A DNA stretch of 64,000 bases from Rhodococcus rhodochrous (lineage in GTDB: Bacteria > Actinomycetota > Actinomycetes > Mycobacteriales > Mycobacteriaceae). Position 1 is the first letter of the stretch; the number at the start of each line of letters is the position of its first letter. Positions 55,784-64,000 of the stretch are shown piece after piece. The stretch spans positions 3,658,001-3,722,000 of the forward strand of contig NZ_CP027557.1 in assembly GCF_014854695.1 (NCBI RefSeq), in the 5' to 3' direction. Under the pieces are notes generated by a model. That model saw only the letters and a program-made list of their open reading frames with translations, was not told the origin of the DNA and ran no database searches. Position numbers and translations under genes: made by a program.

Positions 55784-56649
55784 CGTGCAGGCGGCACGAC
55801 TCCGTCACCGGCGATCGCCTCGTGCAGTGCCTCCCGCCACGGGCGGAAGGGTGTCAGGCCGGCGCCGATCCACGCGCTGTCGTCGAGCACCGAGTAGGCG
55901 GGCCGGGGCGCGGGGCGGACGAACTCGTCGCTGCGGCACGGGTGCACCCGCTCCGGATCGGCGCCGATCTCCTCGAAGACCGCTCGGGCGAGGTCGAACC
56001 ACGTCGCTTCCCCGGCGTTGGTCGCGTGCAGGATCCCACCGGGGATGCCGTCGGCGCGGGAGGCGAGTTCGAGCAGGCCGTCCGCCAGGTCGCGGGCATA
56101 GGTGGGGCAACCACGCTGGTCGTCGACGACGCGCAGGGTGTCGCGTTCACCCTCGAGTCGCCGCATGGTCGCGACGAAATCGTTGCCGTCGCCCGTGTAC
56201 ACCCAGGCGGTGCGCACGACGTGCGCGGTGGGCAGCGCCTCCAGCACCGCTCGTTCACCTGCGAGTTTGGTGCGGCCGTAGGCCGTGCGCGGGCCGGTCG
56301 GCGCGTCCACCCGGTACGGCTCGGTCGCGTCGCCGGCGAAAACGTAGTCGGTGGAGACATGGACGAGACGGGCACCCTTGTCGGCGCAGACGGCGGCCAA
56401 CACGCCCGGGCCCGTGCCGTTCACCACAGCGGCCCGGTCCTCGTCGGTCTCGGCCGCGTCGACGGCGGTGTACGCGGCGGCGTTGATCACCACGGATCCC
56501 GGTTCGACCGCGGCGGCCACGGCCTGCGGATCGGTGATGTCCACCTCGGACGATCCGACACCGCGGATCGGTATCCCCGCCGCGGTGCCGCGGTTCACGA
56601 GATGACGGCCGAGTTGGCCACGGGCTCCGGTGACGAGAACGCTACGCAC
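55780..56649 (-). CDS. rmlD: dTDP-4-dehydrorhamnose reductase RmlD
   Basis: A 289-residue extended SDR, last step of dTDP-rhamnose synthesis. VLVTGARGQLGRHL is the Rossmann GxxGxxG, NAAAYTAVDAAE the substrate region, STDYVFAGDATEPY, and YGRTKLAGE the catalytic YxxxK. The GTG at 56649 gives family length; ribosome-site support is weak. It heads the rmlD-wbbL-manC(-SGNH) operon and is divergent from the LCP gene, sharing a 113-nt spacer. Product dTDP-rhamnose is the WbbL substrate. Confidence 0.95.
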   Translation of the reverse strand: MRSVLVTGARGQLGRHLVNRGTAAGIPIRGVGSSEVDITDPQAVAAAVEPGSVVINAAAYTAVDAAETDEDRAAVVNGTGPGVLAAVCADKGARLVHVSTDYVFAGDATEPYRVDAPTGPRTAYGRTKLAGERAVLEALPTAHVVRTAWVYTGDGNDFVATMRRLEGERDTLRVVDDQRGCPTYARDLADGLLELASRADGIPGGILHATNAGEATWFDLARAVFEEIGADPERVHPCRSDEFVRPAPRPAYSVLDDSAWIGAGLTPFRPWREALHEAIAGDGVVPPAR

Positions 56650-56762
56650 TCGGAGAAGTCTGGCACGCCGGAGTGGTGCGCGCCGGGCGAGCGTCCCCAC
56701 CAGTAGCCTTCAACCGAGAGCTACAGATACAGACCCCGTACCACCCACAGGAGGAGTACCAG

Positions 56763-58439
56763 GTGCCGCCAGAGCCGCGTCGCCGCACCGGCCGACGTCC
56801 CGATCAGACGGGACGTCGCACCCGCGCGGGCGATCCGACAGCTGCCGACGGCAGGTACGGGTCGGATCCCGGTCCCCGGCAGTCCCGGCGTTCCGCCCGG
56901 CGCGAGCCGCCCTCGCGCAGCCGCGGAGCACCGGCGGAGGCGCGGGTGTACAGCGGCAGGCCGTGGCAGATCGCCGTCGCGATCGCGGCGTGCCTGGTGC
57001 TGGTCGTCACCGGTGTGGCGTGGCGCAGCGTCGACGCGCTGCAGTCGTCGCTGGCGTCGGTCCGCGGCCTGGCCCTCGGCGACGGCGAGGACGGCGCCGT
57101 CGACATCCTGCTGGTGGGTACGGACAGTCGCACCGATGCGCACGGCAATCCCCTCTCCCAGCGCGAGCTCGACGCGTTGCGCGCGGGTGAGGAAGTGGCG
57201 AACAACACCGACACGATCATCCTGATCCGCGTGCCGAACGACGGCCGGTCTGCCACCGCGATGTCGATCCCCCGCGACACCTACGTCGAGGTGCCCGAGA
57301 TCGGGATGTCGAAGATCAACGCGGCCTACGGCGCCACGAAGGCGAACCGGCGCGCCGAGCTCGTCGAAGCGGACGCCGACGCGACCGAGGCCGAACTCGA
57401 GAAGGAATCGACCCAGGCGGGCCGGGAGGCGCTCATCGAATCGGTCGCCGACCTGACGGGTGTGACGGTGGACCACTACGCCGAGGTCGGACTCCTCGGC
57501 TTCGTGCTGCTCACCGACGCCGTCGGCGGTGTCGACGTGTGCCTGAACGCACCGGTCGACGAGCCGCTCTCGGGTGCCCGTTTCGATGCCGGTGAGCAGA
57601 CCCTGCAGGGTTCGGACGCACTGAGCTTCGTCCGCCAGCGTCACGACCTGCCGCGCGGCGATCTCGACCGGATCGTGCGGCAGCAGGTGTTCATGGCGTC
57701 GCTGGCGCAGAAGGTGCTCAGCGCGAAGACGTTGTCCAACCCGTCGAAGGTGAGTCAGCTGACCGCCGCGGTGCAGCGTTCGGTGGTGCTCGACTCCGAT
57801 TGGGACATCATGGCGCTCGCGACCCAGTTGCAGGGCCTCGCCGGTGGCGACGTGACCTTCTCGACGATTCCGGTGCAGGACATCAACGCGATGACCGACT
57901 ACGGCGAGTCGGTGGTGCAGGTCGATCCGGACGAGGTGCGCTCCTTCGTCGCCGAGCTGATCGGCCGCGAGCCGGACGGCAGCGAGACCACCTCGACCCC
58001 GGTGCCCGCTCCCGACATCGACGCGTCGACCGTCACGGTCGACGTCGCGAACGCCGGATCCGTGTCCGGCCTGGCCTCCCAGGTCTCCGCGGCCCTGTCC
58101 GAGGAGGGCTACGTCGAAGGCGAGGTGGGCAACTACACCGGTTCAGGGGTGGGCACGTCGACGGTCTTCGGTGCCGACGAGGACTCCGACGAGACCCGCG
58201 CGGTGGCCGCGGCGCTCGGTGGTCTCGCCACCGAGTCCGATCCCTCGCTCCCCGCCGGCACCGTGCGGGTCGTGCTCGCCGGCGACTACACCGGCCCGGG
58301 CTCGTCGTCGTACTCCGGTTCGTCCACCGCCGCATCCGCCTCCGACATCGGGGTGAGCCCGGCCGGTGGCACCGCCACCCCGGCTCCCGCCGCACCGCCC
58401 ATCGACGCGGGCTCCGACGGCCCGCGCTGCGTGAACTGA
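56763..58439 (+). CDS. LytR-CpsA-Psr (LCP) cell-wall ligase
   Basis: A 558-residue LCP protein like Rv3267 (Lcp1), which joins arabinogalactan to peptidoglycan. A basic Pro/Arg-rich cytoplasmic tail is followed by one membrane segment (QIAVAIAACLVLVVTGVAW), the LCP catalytic domain (VDILLVGTDSRTDAHGN; DTIILIRV; SIPRDTYVEVP with catalytic Arg/Asp; INAAYG; LSFVRQRHDLPRGDLDRIVRQQ), and a C-terminal LytR_C domain (about 440-520). The GTG at 56763 has AGGAGG at 8 nt. The protein ends in a Ser/Ala/Pro-rich tail. Confidence 0.94.
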   Translation: MPPEPRRRTGRRPDQTGRRTRAGDPTAADGRYGSDPGPRQSRRSARREPPSRSRGAPAEARVYSGRPWQIAVAIAACLVLVVTGVAWRSVDALQSSLASVRGLALGDGEDGAVDILLVGTDSRTDAHGNPLSQRELDALRAGEEVANNTDTIILIRVPNDGRSATAMSIPRDTYVEVPEIGMSKINAAYGATKANRRAELVEADADATEAELEKESTQAGREALIESVADLTGVTVDHYAEVGLLGFVLLTDAVGGVDVCLNAPVDEPLSGARFDAGEQTLQGSDALSFVRQRHDLPRGDLDRIVRQQVFMASLAQKVLSAKTLSNPSKVSQLTAAVQRSVVLDSDWDIMALATQLQGLAGGDVTFSTIPVQDINAMTDYGESVVQVDPDEVRSFVAELIGREPDGSETTSTPVPAPDIDASTVTVDVANAGSVSGLASQVSAALSEEGYVEGEVGNYTGSGVGTSTVFGADEDSDETRAVAAALGGLATESDPSLPAGTVRVVLAGDYTGPGSSSYSGSSTAASASDIGVSPAGGTATPAPAAPPIDAGSDGPRCVN

Positions 58440-58474
58440 CAGTCGCGCGAACAGAATTCGAGAAGAAGGACATC

Positions 58475-59185
58475 GTGACCACCCTGACCGACGCACTGCT
58501 CGACCCGATCCTCACCGAAGATCCGGCGGGTCCGCGGATCACCTGGTACGACGACGCGACCGGCGCGCGGATCGAACTGTCGGCGCTCACCCTCGCCAAC
58601 TGGGCTGCCAAGACGGCCAACATGATCCGCGATCAGTTCGGCGTTCTTCCCGGCGGTCGCGTCGCGGTGCTGCTGCCCGCGCATTGGCAGAGCGCAGCAG
58701 TGTTGCTCGGTGCGTGGTGGGCCGGAACCGAGGTCGTGCTCGAGGCCGACCCCGATGCCGATCTCGCTCTCGTCACCCCCGACCGGCTGGACGAGGTCGA
58801 CACGGTCGCCGAGGTCGCGGCGTTGTCGCTCGACGCCTTCGGTGCCCCCGTGCGCGACCTGCCGCCCGGGATCACGGACTATGCGACGGACGTGCGGATG
58901 CACGGCGACCAGTTCCGATCCTCCGGTGCGGGCGACGCGGTGCTCGCCGGACGTTCGCAGTCGGACGTGCTCGCCGCCGCCACGGAGTCTGCGTCGGCGG
59001 CGGGTATCGGCAACGGCGACCGCGTGTTGTCGTCCCGGTCCTGGTCGCAGCCCGACGATCTCGCCGCCGGACTGCTCGCGGTGCTCGCGGCCCGGGCGTC
59101 GCTGGTGCAGGTGAGCAATCCCGACCCGGAGGCCACCGAGCGCCGCGTCGCGAGCGAGAAGATCACAGTTCGTCTGGACGGGTGA
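58475..59185 (+). CDS. TIGR03089 family protein (AMP-binding-like N-terminal fragment)
   Basis: A 236-residue protein (Rv3268-like). It resembles the N-terminal part of an acyl-CoA synthetase (LTLANWAAKTANMIRDQFGVLPGGRVAVLLPAHWQSAAVLLGAWWAGTEVVLE in segments), but lacks the P-loop and C-terminal domain that catalyse adenylation; hence probably a pseudoenzyme. It is defined as TIGR03089 in mycolata. The GTG at 58475 has AAGGA at 4-5 nt. Its last 23 bases overlap the 3' end of the converging zincin-like gene. Confidence 0.88.
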   Translation: MTTLTDALLDPILTEDPAGPRITWYDDATGARIELSALTLANWAAKTANMIRDQFGVLPGGRVAVLLPAHWQSAAVLLGAWWAGTEVVLEADPDADLALVTPDRLDEVDTVAEVAALSLDAFGAPVRDLPPGITDYATDVRMHGDQFRSSGAGDAVLAGRSQSDVLAAATESASAAGIGNGDRVLSSRSWSQPDDLAAGLLAVLAARASLVQVSNPDPEATERRVASEKITVRLDG

Positions 59186-59570
59186 TCCCGCGCTCCGCGC
59201 GGTAGCCGCCGTCGGCGAGTCCCGCCTCGATCTCGAACCTGTTGCGGGACCCCGGGTTGCGGAGTTCCTCCCACAGATAGCGCACCGCGAAGCCGGTGCC
59301 GTACCGCGCCCACTGGTCGACGTGGATCGCCTCGTGTCGCAACAACCGGCGCGGCGGGGCCTTCCGAGTGAGGAAGACCCCGCCGACGGTGGTGCCGCCG
59401 CGCGCGAACCCACCACGCATTCCGGTGGCGACGTAGAGGCCGTACTCGTGATCGAATGTCACGGTGCCGCCCCACATCCGGGCCCAGCACAACGCCAGCA
59501 TCGTCACGACCCGCACGGCGGGCACTCCACGCGCTGCCCGGGTCGCACGATCGGGCATCCCTCTCGCCAC
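59163..59570 (-). CDS. Small zincin-like protein with HEAIH motif
   Basis: A 135-residue protein with a single clear zinc-protease motif, RRLLRHEAIHVDQWARYG, where HEAIH gives two His and the catalytic Glu, and NRFEIEAGLAD may provide the third ligand Glu 27-30 residues later. This combination is typical of small DUF4157-type zincins or gluzincins. There is no signal peptide or membrane segment. The start is uncertain (GTG 59570; ATG 59558 is close). Function is unknown; its 3' end overlaps the TIGR03089 gene on the other strand by 23 bases. Confidence 0.7.
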   Translation of the reverse strand: MARGMPDRATRAARGVPAVRVVTMLALCWARMWGGTVTFDHEYGLYVATGMRGGFARGGTTVGGVFLTRKAPPRRLLRHEAIHVDQWARYGTGFAVRYLWEELRNPGSRNRFEIEAGLADGGYRAERGITRPDEL

Positions 59571-59604
59571 GAGCCGAGTCTACCGACCCGACCGCACCAC
59601 GACC

Positions 59605-62043
59605 TCAGCCCGCCGCGGCGGCGACCGGCGACACCCTGCTCGCACGTTGCGCCGGGATCAGCGAGGCGATCACGCCGGCACCGCCACCGGCGAGGACGAT
59701 GCCTGCGAGCTGCCACCAGGGAACCGATCCCAGGCCGACATGCTCCGCCCCGATCACCGACGCGGTTCCGGCCGTCCCGAGCAGCAGTCCCAGAGCCACG
59801 CCCAGGACGGACGCCACGCCCGCGATGATCAGCGCCTCGCGGACGAGCACGCTCCGCACCCCCGCCCGCGACAGACCGACTGCCCGCAGCACCGCGTTCT
59901 CCCGGCGCCGCTCGAGCACCGACAACGCCATCGTGTTGCCCACCCCGATCAACGCGATCACCACCGCCACCGACAACAGCCCGCCGACGATCATCAGCAT
60001 GGTATCGAGGACCTTCTCGAACATCTGACGCGTCTGCACCGCGCCCTCGACGGTGCTACCGGGGAACGCCGTCGCGGCGACTCGGGAGACCTCGTCGGAG
60101 ACCGCAGCGAGATCGGCGTCGGACAACCCGTCGACCAGCTTCAACCACACCGTGTCCGCCGCGGAACGAGCTAGCGCACTCAGATCACCGATGTCCATCA
60201 GGTCCGGGCCACCATGTTCGGTGGTCGCGACCGTCAACGCGCGCGTACCGACTTCGCCGCCGACCGTCACGATCTCGCCGTCGCCCACCCCCAACTCGGC
60301 TGCGAGAGACTCCTCGAGCACGATCGTTCCCGGTTCCGGCAATCGGAGGTCTGCGCGGACGGTGGACGCCGCCGATCGCGCGTCGAGACCGAGCACCGAG
60401 AACTCCGTGTCCGCGACGGTGACCGAACCCGTCACGACCTCGACACCCGACCGGACGCCGTCGATCGCCGTCAATCGCTCGGCCGCACCGGCCGGAACCG
60501 CACCCGGCGCAGCCACCACGAGGTCCACCGGCAGGTTCTCGTCGAGGAGGTCGGGTGCGCCCGCCTTCACCGTGCCGATACCCACGACCAGGGTCGATGT
60601 GAGGGTGACGCCGATGAACAGGGCGGTCGCGGTCGAGGCGGTGCGACGCGGATTACGACGCGCATTGCCCGCCGCCAGTGCGGCGGTCGGACCACCGAAC
60701 GGGGCCAGCGCATCCCCCACCGCTCCCACTGCGGCCGGCACCGTCCGCCGGGAGGCGAGAATCATCCCGACGAAGAGCGACAATCCTCCGGGGCATGCCA
60801 GGAGCACATTGGCGGTCACGACCCCGGCCACGAGCAACGCCGATCCCGCTGCGATCGCCACCGCAGCGCAGATGCGCCGGGCCCGGGAATCCGAAACCGG
60901 TTCGGGCTGCGTCTCGAGCGGTTGCATCGCCGCGAGCGCGGGGACCCGGGTCGCGGCGCGCGCCGCACCGTTCGCGGCGAGTACCGTCATCGCGGTCCCC
61001 AACACGAGGCCGAGCAGGATCGTCGTGACGGTCACCGAGATCGAGGTGAGGGGGAGCGGGACGTCCGCTGCACGAGCGAGGGTGACAACGGCCGCCGCGA
61101 GGCCGTACCCGGCCAGCACCCCGAGGACCGCGGAGACGAACCCGACGACGAGCGCCTCTCCCCGCACGCTGCGGCGTACCTGCACGGCGGTGACACCGAC
61201 GCACCGCATGAGTGCGAGTTCGCGGGTGCGGGCAGCGAGCAACACGGCGAAGGTGTTCGCGATGACGAGGCCGGCGACGACCACGGCGATCGCCGCCAAG
61301 CACAGAAGGATATTGCGCAACAGAGCGATATCGCCCACGTAGGAGTCGGCGACCTCCGTGGCACGCTCGGTCCCCGACGTCACCACCGCTCCCGGGGTCA
61401 GTACCGCCGCTGCGTCGCGGACGATGTCGGGATCTCCGGTGACGCGCACCTCCCAGTCCGCGATCTCACCCGTCCACGAACGCACCGGCCCGGCATCGGC
61501 GAAGATCGTGCGCGAGTTCAACGCGAGGGGTGAGCCGTCGAGGTCGACGACGCCTACCACCTCGACGCTCGCCGGTGCTGTTGCACCGAGGACGTCGGTG
61601 ATCGTCATCGACTCGCCGATCGCTCGCCCGGACGACGAACCGACGAGCACCTCACCGGGGCCCGCGGGCCACCGGCCGTCCCGGAGTCGCTGCCAGCGCA
61701 GGGTCTCATCGGATGCGACCGACATGGCCTCGCCGTATCCGGATCCGCCGTTCTCGTCCACGATGTGCACGGGTCCGGACACGTCCAACGCCGCCGCCCG
61801 CACTCCGGGGGTGCCGGTGATCTCGGCGAGCAGGTGGTCCGGCTCCGTATCGGACTCCCCCTCCGTCACGACGGTCGTGACCCCGTCGTAGCGAGCGGCG
61901 GTGGACTTCGTGATCGACGAGTCGACGGTGTCGCCGAGCACGAGTGTCGTGACGACGAAGGCCACGGCGACGAGTACGGCGAGCGCGGACGCGACGTACC
62001 GGCCGCGATGGGCGCGCGCCTGCGCCAGAACGAGCCGTCTCAT
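59605..62043 (-). CDS. MacB/FtsX-type ABC transporter permease
   Basis: An 812-residue permease with two FtsX domains. TM1 is YVASALAVLVAVAFVVTTLVLG, followed by a periplasmic-core-like domain of about 200 residues; then four-helix FtsX domain 1 (ILLCLAAIAVVVAGLVIANTFAVLLA and following), a linker with two more helices, a second outer domain and a C-terminal FtsX domain. This 10-helix plan is found in lipid or peptide exporters of actinobacteria. The ATG overlaps the ATPase stop (ATGA), so both form one ABC exporter. Confidence 0.92.
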   Translation of the reverse strand: MRRLVLAQARAHRGRYVASALAVLVAVAFVVTTLVLGDTVDSSITKSTAARYDGVTTVVTEGESDTEPDHLLAEITGTPGVRAAALDVSGPVHIVDENGGSGYGEAMSVASDETLRWQRLRDGRWPAGPGEVLVGSSSGRAIGESMTITDVLGATAPASVEVVGVVDLDGSPLALNSRTIFADAGPVRSWTGEIADWEVRVTGDPDIVRDAAAVLTPGAVVTSGTERATEVADSYVGDIALLRNILLCLAAIAVVVAGLVIANTFAVLLAARTRELALMRCVGVTAVQVRRSVRGEALVVGFVSAVLGVLAGYGLAAAVVTLARAADVPLPLTSISVTVTTILLGLVLGTAMTVLAANGAARAATRVPALAAMQPLETQPEPVSDSRARRICAAVAIAAGSALLVAGVVTANVLLACPGGLSLFVGMILASRRTVPAAVGAVGDALAPFGGPTAALAAGNARRNPRRTASTATALFIGVTLTSTLVVGIGTVKAGAPDLLDENLPVDLVVAAPGAVPAGAAERLTAIDGVRSGVEVVTGSVTVADTEFSVLGLDARSAASTVRADLRLPEPGTIVLEESLAAELGVGDGEIVTVGGEVGTRALTVATTEHGGPDLMDIGDLSALARSAADTVWLKLVDGLSDADLAAVSDEVSRVAATAFPGSTVEGAVQTRQMFEKVLDTMLMIVGGLLSVAVVIALIGVGNTMALSVLERRRENAVLRAVGLSRAGVRSVLVREALIIAGVASVLGVALGLLLGTAGTASVIGAEHVGLGSVPWWQLAGIVLAGGGAGVIASLIPAQRASRVSPVAAAAG

Positions 62044-62822
62044 CGCGCCGACACCACCGAGGGTGCACCGAGTCCGCGCATGGTGTCGAGGACGGTATCG
62101 GCGGTGGGGTGGGCGATCTCGCCCGCGAGTCGTCCGTCCGCGAGGAGGACCACCCGATCCGAGTACGAGGCGGCGACGGGATCGTGCGTCACCATCACCA
62201 CGGTCTGCCCTGTCTCCCGCACACTCGACCGCAACATGGAAAGCACTTCCGCTCCGGCCTGCGAATCGAGGTTGCCGGTCGGTTCGTCGGCGAAGATGAC
62301 GTCGGGCTGTGGCAGCAGTGCGCGGGCCACCGCGACACGTTGCTGTTGGCCGCCCGACATCTCGTGGGGCCTGTGGTCGAGACGCTCGGCCAGCCCGAGA
62401 CGACCGGTCACCTCCTCGAACCAGGCCGCCGAGGGGCGGGTACCGGCGAGTCGCATCGGCAGGAGCGCATTGTCGCGGGCAGTCAGGACGGGGAGCAGGT
62501 TGAACGCCTGAAAGACGAAACCGATCCGGTCACGGCGCAACCCGGTGAGAACGGTGTCGGACGCGGCGCTGATCTCCACGTCCGCCCGGCGGCCGTCACC
62601 GTGCAGGACGACGCGGCCTGCATCGATGGCATCGAGACCGGCGAGCGCATGCATGAGGGTCGATTTTCCCGAGCCGGACGGACCCATGATCGCGGTGAAG
62701 CGGCCGCGCTCGAATGCCACGGACACCCCGTCGAGGGCACGCACCTCGGTGTCGCCGCGTCCGTAGACACGCACGACGTCCTCGGCGGAGCAGGCCGGGA
62801 CGAAAGAACTGGTCGAAGTCAT
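62040..62822 (-). CDS. ABC transporter ATP-binding protein (MacB/LolD family)
   Basis: A 260-residue ATPase. Walker A is IMGPSGSGKSTLMHALAG, Q-loop VFQAFNLLP, signature MSGGQQQRVAVARALL, Walker B VIFADEPTGNLD, and H-loop VMVTHDP. The FAQ-like LLP extension fits the MacB/LolD/FtsE branch paired with FtsX permeases. The ATG at 62822 lies 7 nt after a TACGGT -10-like hexamer and has no ribosome site, so it may be leaderless. A CTACG-N3-CGTAG dyad overlaps that start. It is followed by the permease and preceded by the two-component genes on the same strand. Confidence 0.94.
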   Translation of the reverse strand: MTSTSSFVPACSAEDVVRVYGRGDTEVRALDGVSVAFERGRFTAIMGPSGSGKSTLMHALAGLDAIDAGRVVLHGDGRRADVEISAASDTVLTGLRRDRIGFVFQAFNLLPVLTARDNALLPMRLAGTRPSAAWFEEVTGRLGLAERLDHRPHEMSGGQQQRVAVARALLPQPDVIFADEPTGNLDSQAGAEVLSMLRSSVRETGQTVVMVTHDPVAASYSDRVVLLADGRLAGEIAHPTADTVLDTMRGLGAPSVVSAR

Positions 62823-62900
62823 ACTACGAACCGTAGAAGTTCTGCCGCACAAGAACATCGGAGAGCAGTGCGATCTTTCTCGCCACCCCGTCCGACCCGG

Positions 62901-62939
62901 GTAGGACCCGCTCGGGACGAGGTCCACCCGGAGTCCTAC
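62901..62939. promoter_or_regulatory. GTAGGAC/GTCCTAC inverted repeat between response regulator and ABC genes
   Basis: 7-bp arms 25 nt apart span the response regulator stop codon and precede the ABC operon; inside it are further GGACC/GGTCC arms. It could be a binding site for the NarL-type regulator or a weak terminator. Confidence 0.3.
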
Positions 62940-63637
62940 TCCCCCGCGCCGAGCAACTCGTCGGGCCTCACGAGTCCGGCTCGGAACGCGAACAGTACTG
63001 CTTGCACGCGATCTCGCGAACCGGTCTTCGCGAGGACCCGGCCCACATGAGTCTTCACCGTGGCAGCCGAGAGCACGAATCGTTCGGCGATCTCGCCGTT
63101 GGTCAGTCCGTGCGCCATCGCGACGAGCACCTCGAGTTCACGGGGAGTGAGATCCGCCGGCACCTCCACCCGCCCGGACGGCGCTTTCCTGCCGTGGAGC
63201 AGGGGGGAGACATGTTGCAGCAGGCGACGTGTCGCGCGCGGCGCCATGACGGCGTCACCGCGGTACACGGTGCGGACCGCGGACAGCAGGTCCTCGGGAG
63301 GGGCGTCCTTGAGCAGAAACCCACTGGCACCGGCCGCGATGGCCTGCACCACGTACTCGTCGTTGTCGAAGGTGGTGAGCACCACGACCTTCGGTGCATC
63401 CGGATCACGAAGCATGGTGCGAGTCGCCGAAATCCCGTCGAGGCGGGGCATCTGAACGTCCATGAGCACGACGTCCGCATGCACCCGCCCGAGTACCGCG
63501 ATGGCAGCTTCCCCGTCGGATGCCTCGGTGACCACCTCGATGTCGGGCTGCGATTCGAGCACCATGCGGAAACCCGCTCGCACGAGTTGCTGGTCGTCGA
63601 CGAGTGCGACGCGGATGGGAGCGGCGGATTCGGTCAC
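62936..63637 (-). CDS. NarL/LuxR-type response regulator
   Basis: A 233-residue regulator. Receiver: VALVDDQQLVRAGF acidic pair and D60 in VVLMDVQMPRLDG, with Lys in GFLLKDAPPEDLL. The C-terminal LuxR HTH is LTPRELEVLVAMAHGLTNGEIAERFVLSAATVKTHVGRVL (in segments). The GTG at 63637 has AGGG at 8 nt; GTG 63646 is an alternative. It lies close to the kinase stop and 113 nt before the ABC ATPase, so it is likely to control that exporter. Confidence 0.93.
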   Translation of the reverse strand: MTESAAPIRVALVDDQQLVRAGFRMVLESQPDIEVVTEASDGEAAIAVLGRVHADVVLMDVQMPRLDGISATRTMLRDPDAPKVVVLTTFDNDEYVVQAIAAGASGFLLKDAPPEDLLSAVRTVYRGDAVMAPRATRRLLQHVSPLLHGRKAPSGRVEVPADLTPRELEVLVAMAHGLTNGEIAERFVLSAATVKTHVGRVLAKTGSRDRVQAVLFAFRAGLVRPDELLGAGE

Positions 63638-63647
63638 GTCCGTCACC

Positions 63648-64000
63648 CTATGTGGGGAGTTCTGCGCAGACGCGATAGCCACCGCCCTGCCGGGGGCCGG
63701 CGTCGGCGCGGCCACCGTGCAGCCGAGCCCGTTCCTCGATGCCCGTCAGCCCCTGTCCGCCGGGTCGCGCCTCCACCAGTGCGGCGGCCCCACGGCCGTC
63801 GTCGACGATCTCCACGACGATGCGGTCGCTGTGCCACCGGAGTGTGACCTCGGCGTGCGCGCGAGGTCCGGCATGTTTGAGGACGTTCGTGAGGGACTCC
63901 TGCACGATCCGGTAGATCGACAGGCCGAGCCCTTCGGGCACCGCACAGGGCTCGCCGGCGACCGACAGTGTCACCTCGAGTCCGCTCGCCCGGATCCCGT
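63648..64000 (-). CDS. NarL-family sensor histidine kinase, 5' part beyond the window
   Basis: Only the last about 117 codons are present. The HATPase_c of HisKA_3 kinases is clear: YRIVQESLTNVLKHAGPRA is the N-box, EIVDDGRGAAAL the G1 box, and GQGLTGIEERARLHGG the G2 region, ending RVCAELPT. The phospho-His domain lies upstream, outside the window. It overlaps or nearly abuts the response regulator start, as cognate pairs do. Confidence 0.9.
   Translation of the reverse strand, partial: GIRASGLEVTLSVAGEPCAVPEGLGLSIYRIVQESLTNVLKHAGPRAHAEVTLRWHSDRIVVEIVDDGRGAAALVEARPGGQGLTGIEERARLHGGRADAGPRQGGGYRVCAELPT

Overview
This is a GC-rich (about two-thirds G+C by eye) actinobacterial chromosome segment, best explained as Rhodococcus or a close mycolic-acid-producing relative. 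From about 5 kb to 59 kb the gene order follows, from memory, the Mycobacterium tuberculosis Rv3205c-Rv3268 block: TIGR02569 protein, moeZ, DUF3152, tetR, DUF3107, ferritin-like protein, rhlE, parA-like, whiB1, pdtaS, sigH/rshA, aroA/rsgA, desA3, secA1, hpf, lpqB-mtrBA, tmk, sahH, the alk/rub genes, the mannose genes, whiB2, fbiAB, manC-wbbL-rmlD and an LCP protein. Two non-syntenic modules flank it: nitrate/nitrite assimilation on the left, and an ABC exporter with a two-component system on the right. No rRNA, tRNA, insertion sequence, prophage or CRISPR array was recognised. No gene-free gap exceeds about 300 bases.

Left (1-10 kb): narK-nirB-nirD and a truncated HemD-domain regulator (NnaR-like) form a nitrate assimilation locus. 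A near-perfect GlnR box lies between nirB and nirD. Then come MoeZ, a DUF3152 zinc-protease-like protein, a TetR regulator, DUF3107 and a ferritin-like protein. Middle-left (10-24 kb): a DEAD-box helicase with a beta-propeller partner, a ParA-like ATPase, a GNAT enzyme, a lipid kinase, whiB1 with a CRP-type site, the PdtaS sensor with a biotinyl protein, the 24-residue ribosomal protein bL37, the SigH/RshA thiol-stress switch with an autoregulatory promoter, YbaK, an HMCES/YedK protein, AroA and RsgA.

Centre (23.5-36 kb): two tandem DesA3-type desaturases with their ferredoxin reductase share a 20-bp operator-like motif. An operon for a HAD protein, a WS/DGAT-like acyltransferase and a DUF6912 protein follows, then SecA1, HPF and ComF. 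At 35-42 kb, sahH-tmk-mtrA-mtrB-lpqB read as one tightly packed minus-strand operon. At 42-44 kb, alkB-rubA-rubB-alkX is an alkane hydroxylase operon.

Right (44-64 kb): manA, an SIS-like protein and manB supply mannose phosphates. whiB2 carries a LexA-like box. fbiA-fbiB make coenzyme F420. manC, wbbL and rmlD serve GDP-mannose and rhamnose-linker synthesis, and an LCP ligase attaches arabinogalactan. The window ends in a MacB/FtsX-type ABC exporter with a NarL-type response regulator and a truncated kinase.

The most unusual structure is non-coding. At several gene 3' ends, mostly convergent, 13-27-bp units containing the stop codon are tandemly duplicated beside strong hairpin terminators. 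Other points of interest are the intra-operon GlnR box, the shared desaturase operator, overlapping divergent SigH/ybaK promoters, a possible SOS box at whiB2, and apparent CTG starts for rsgA and rhlE.
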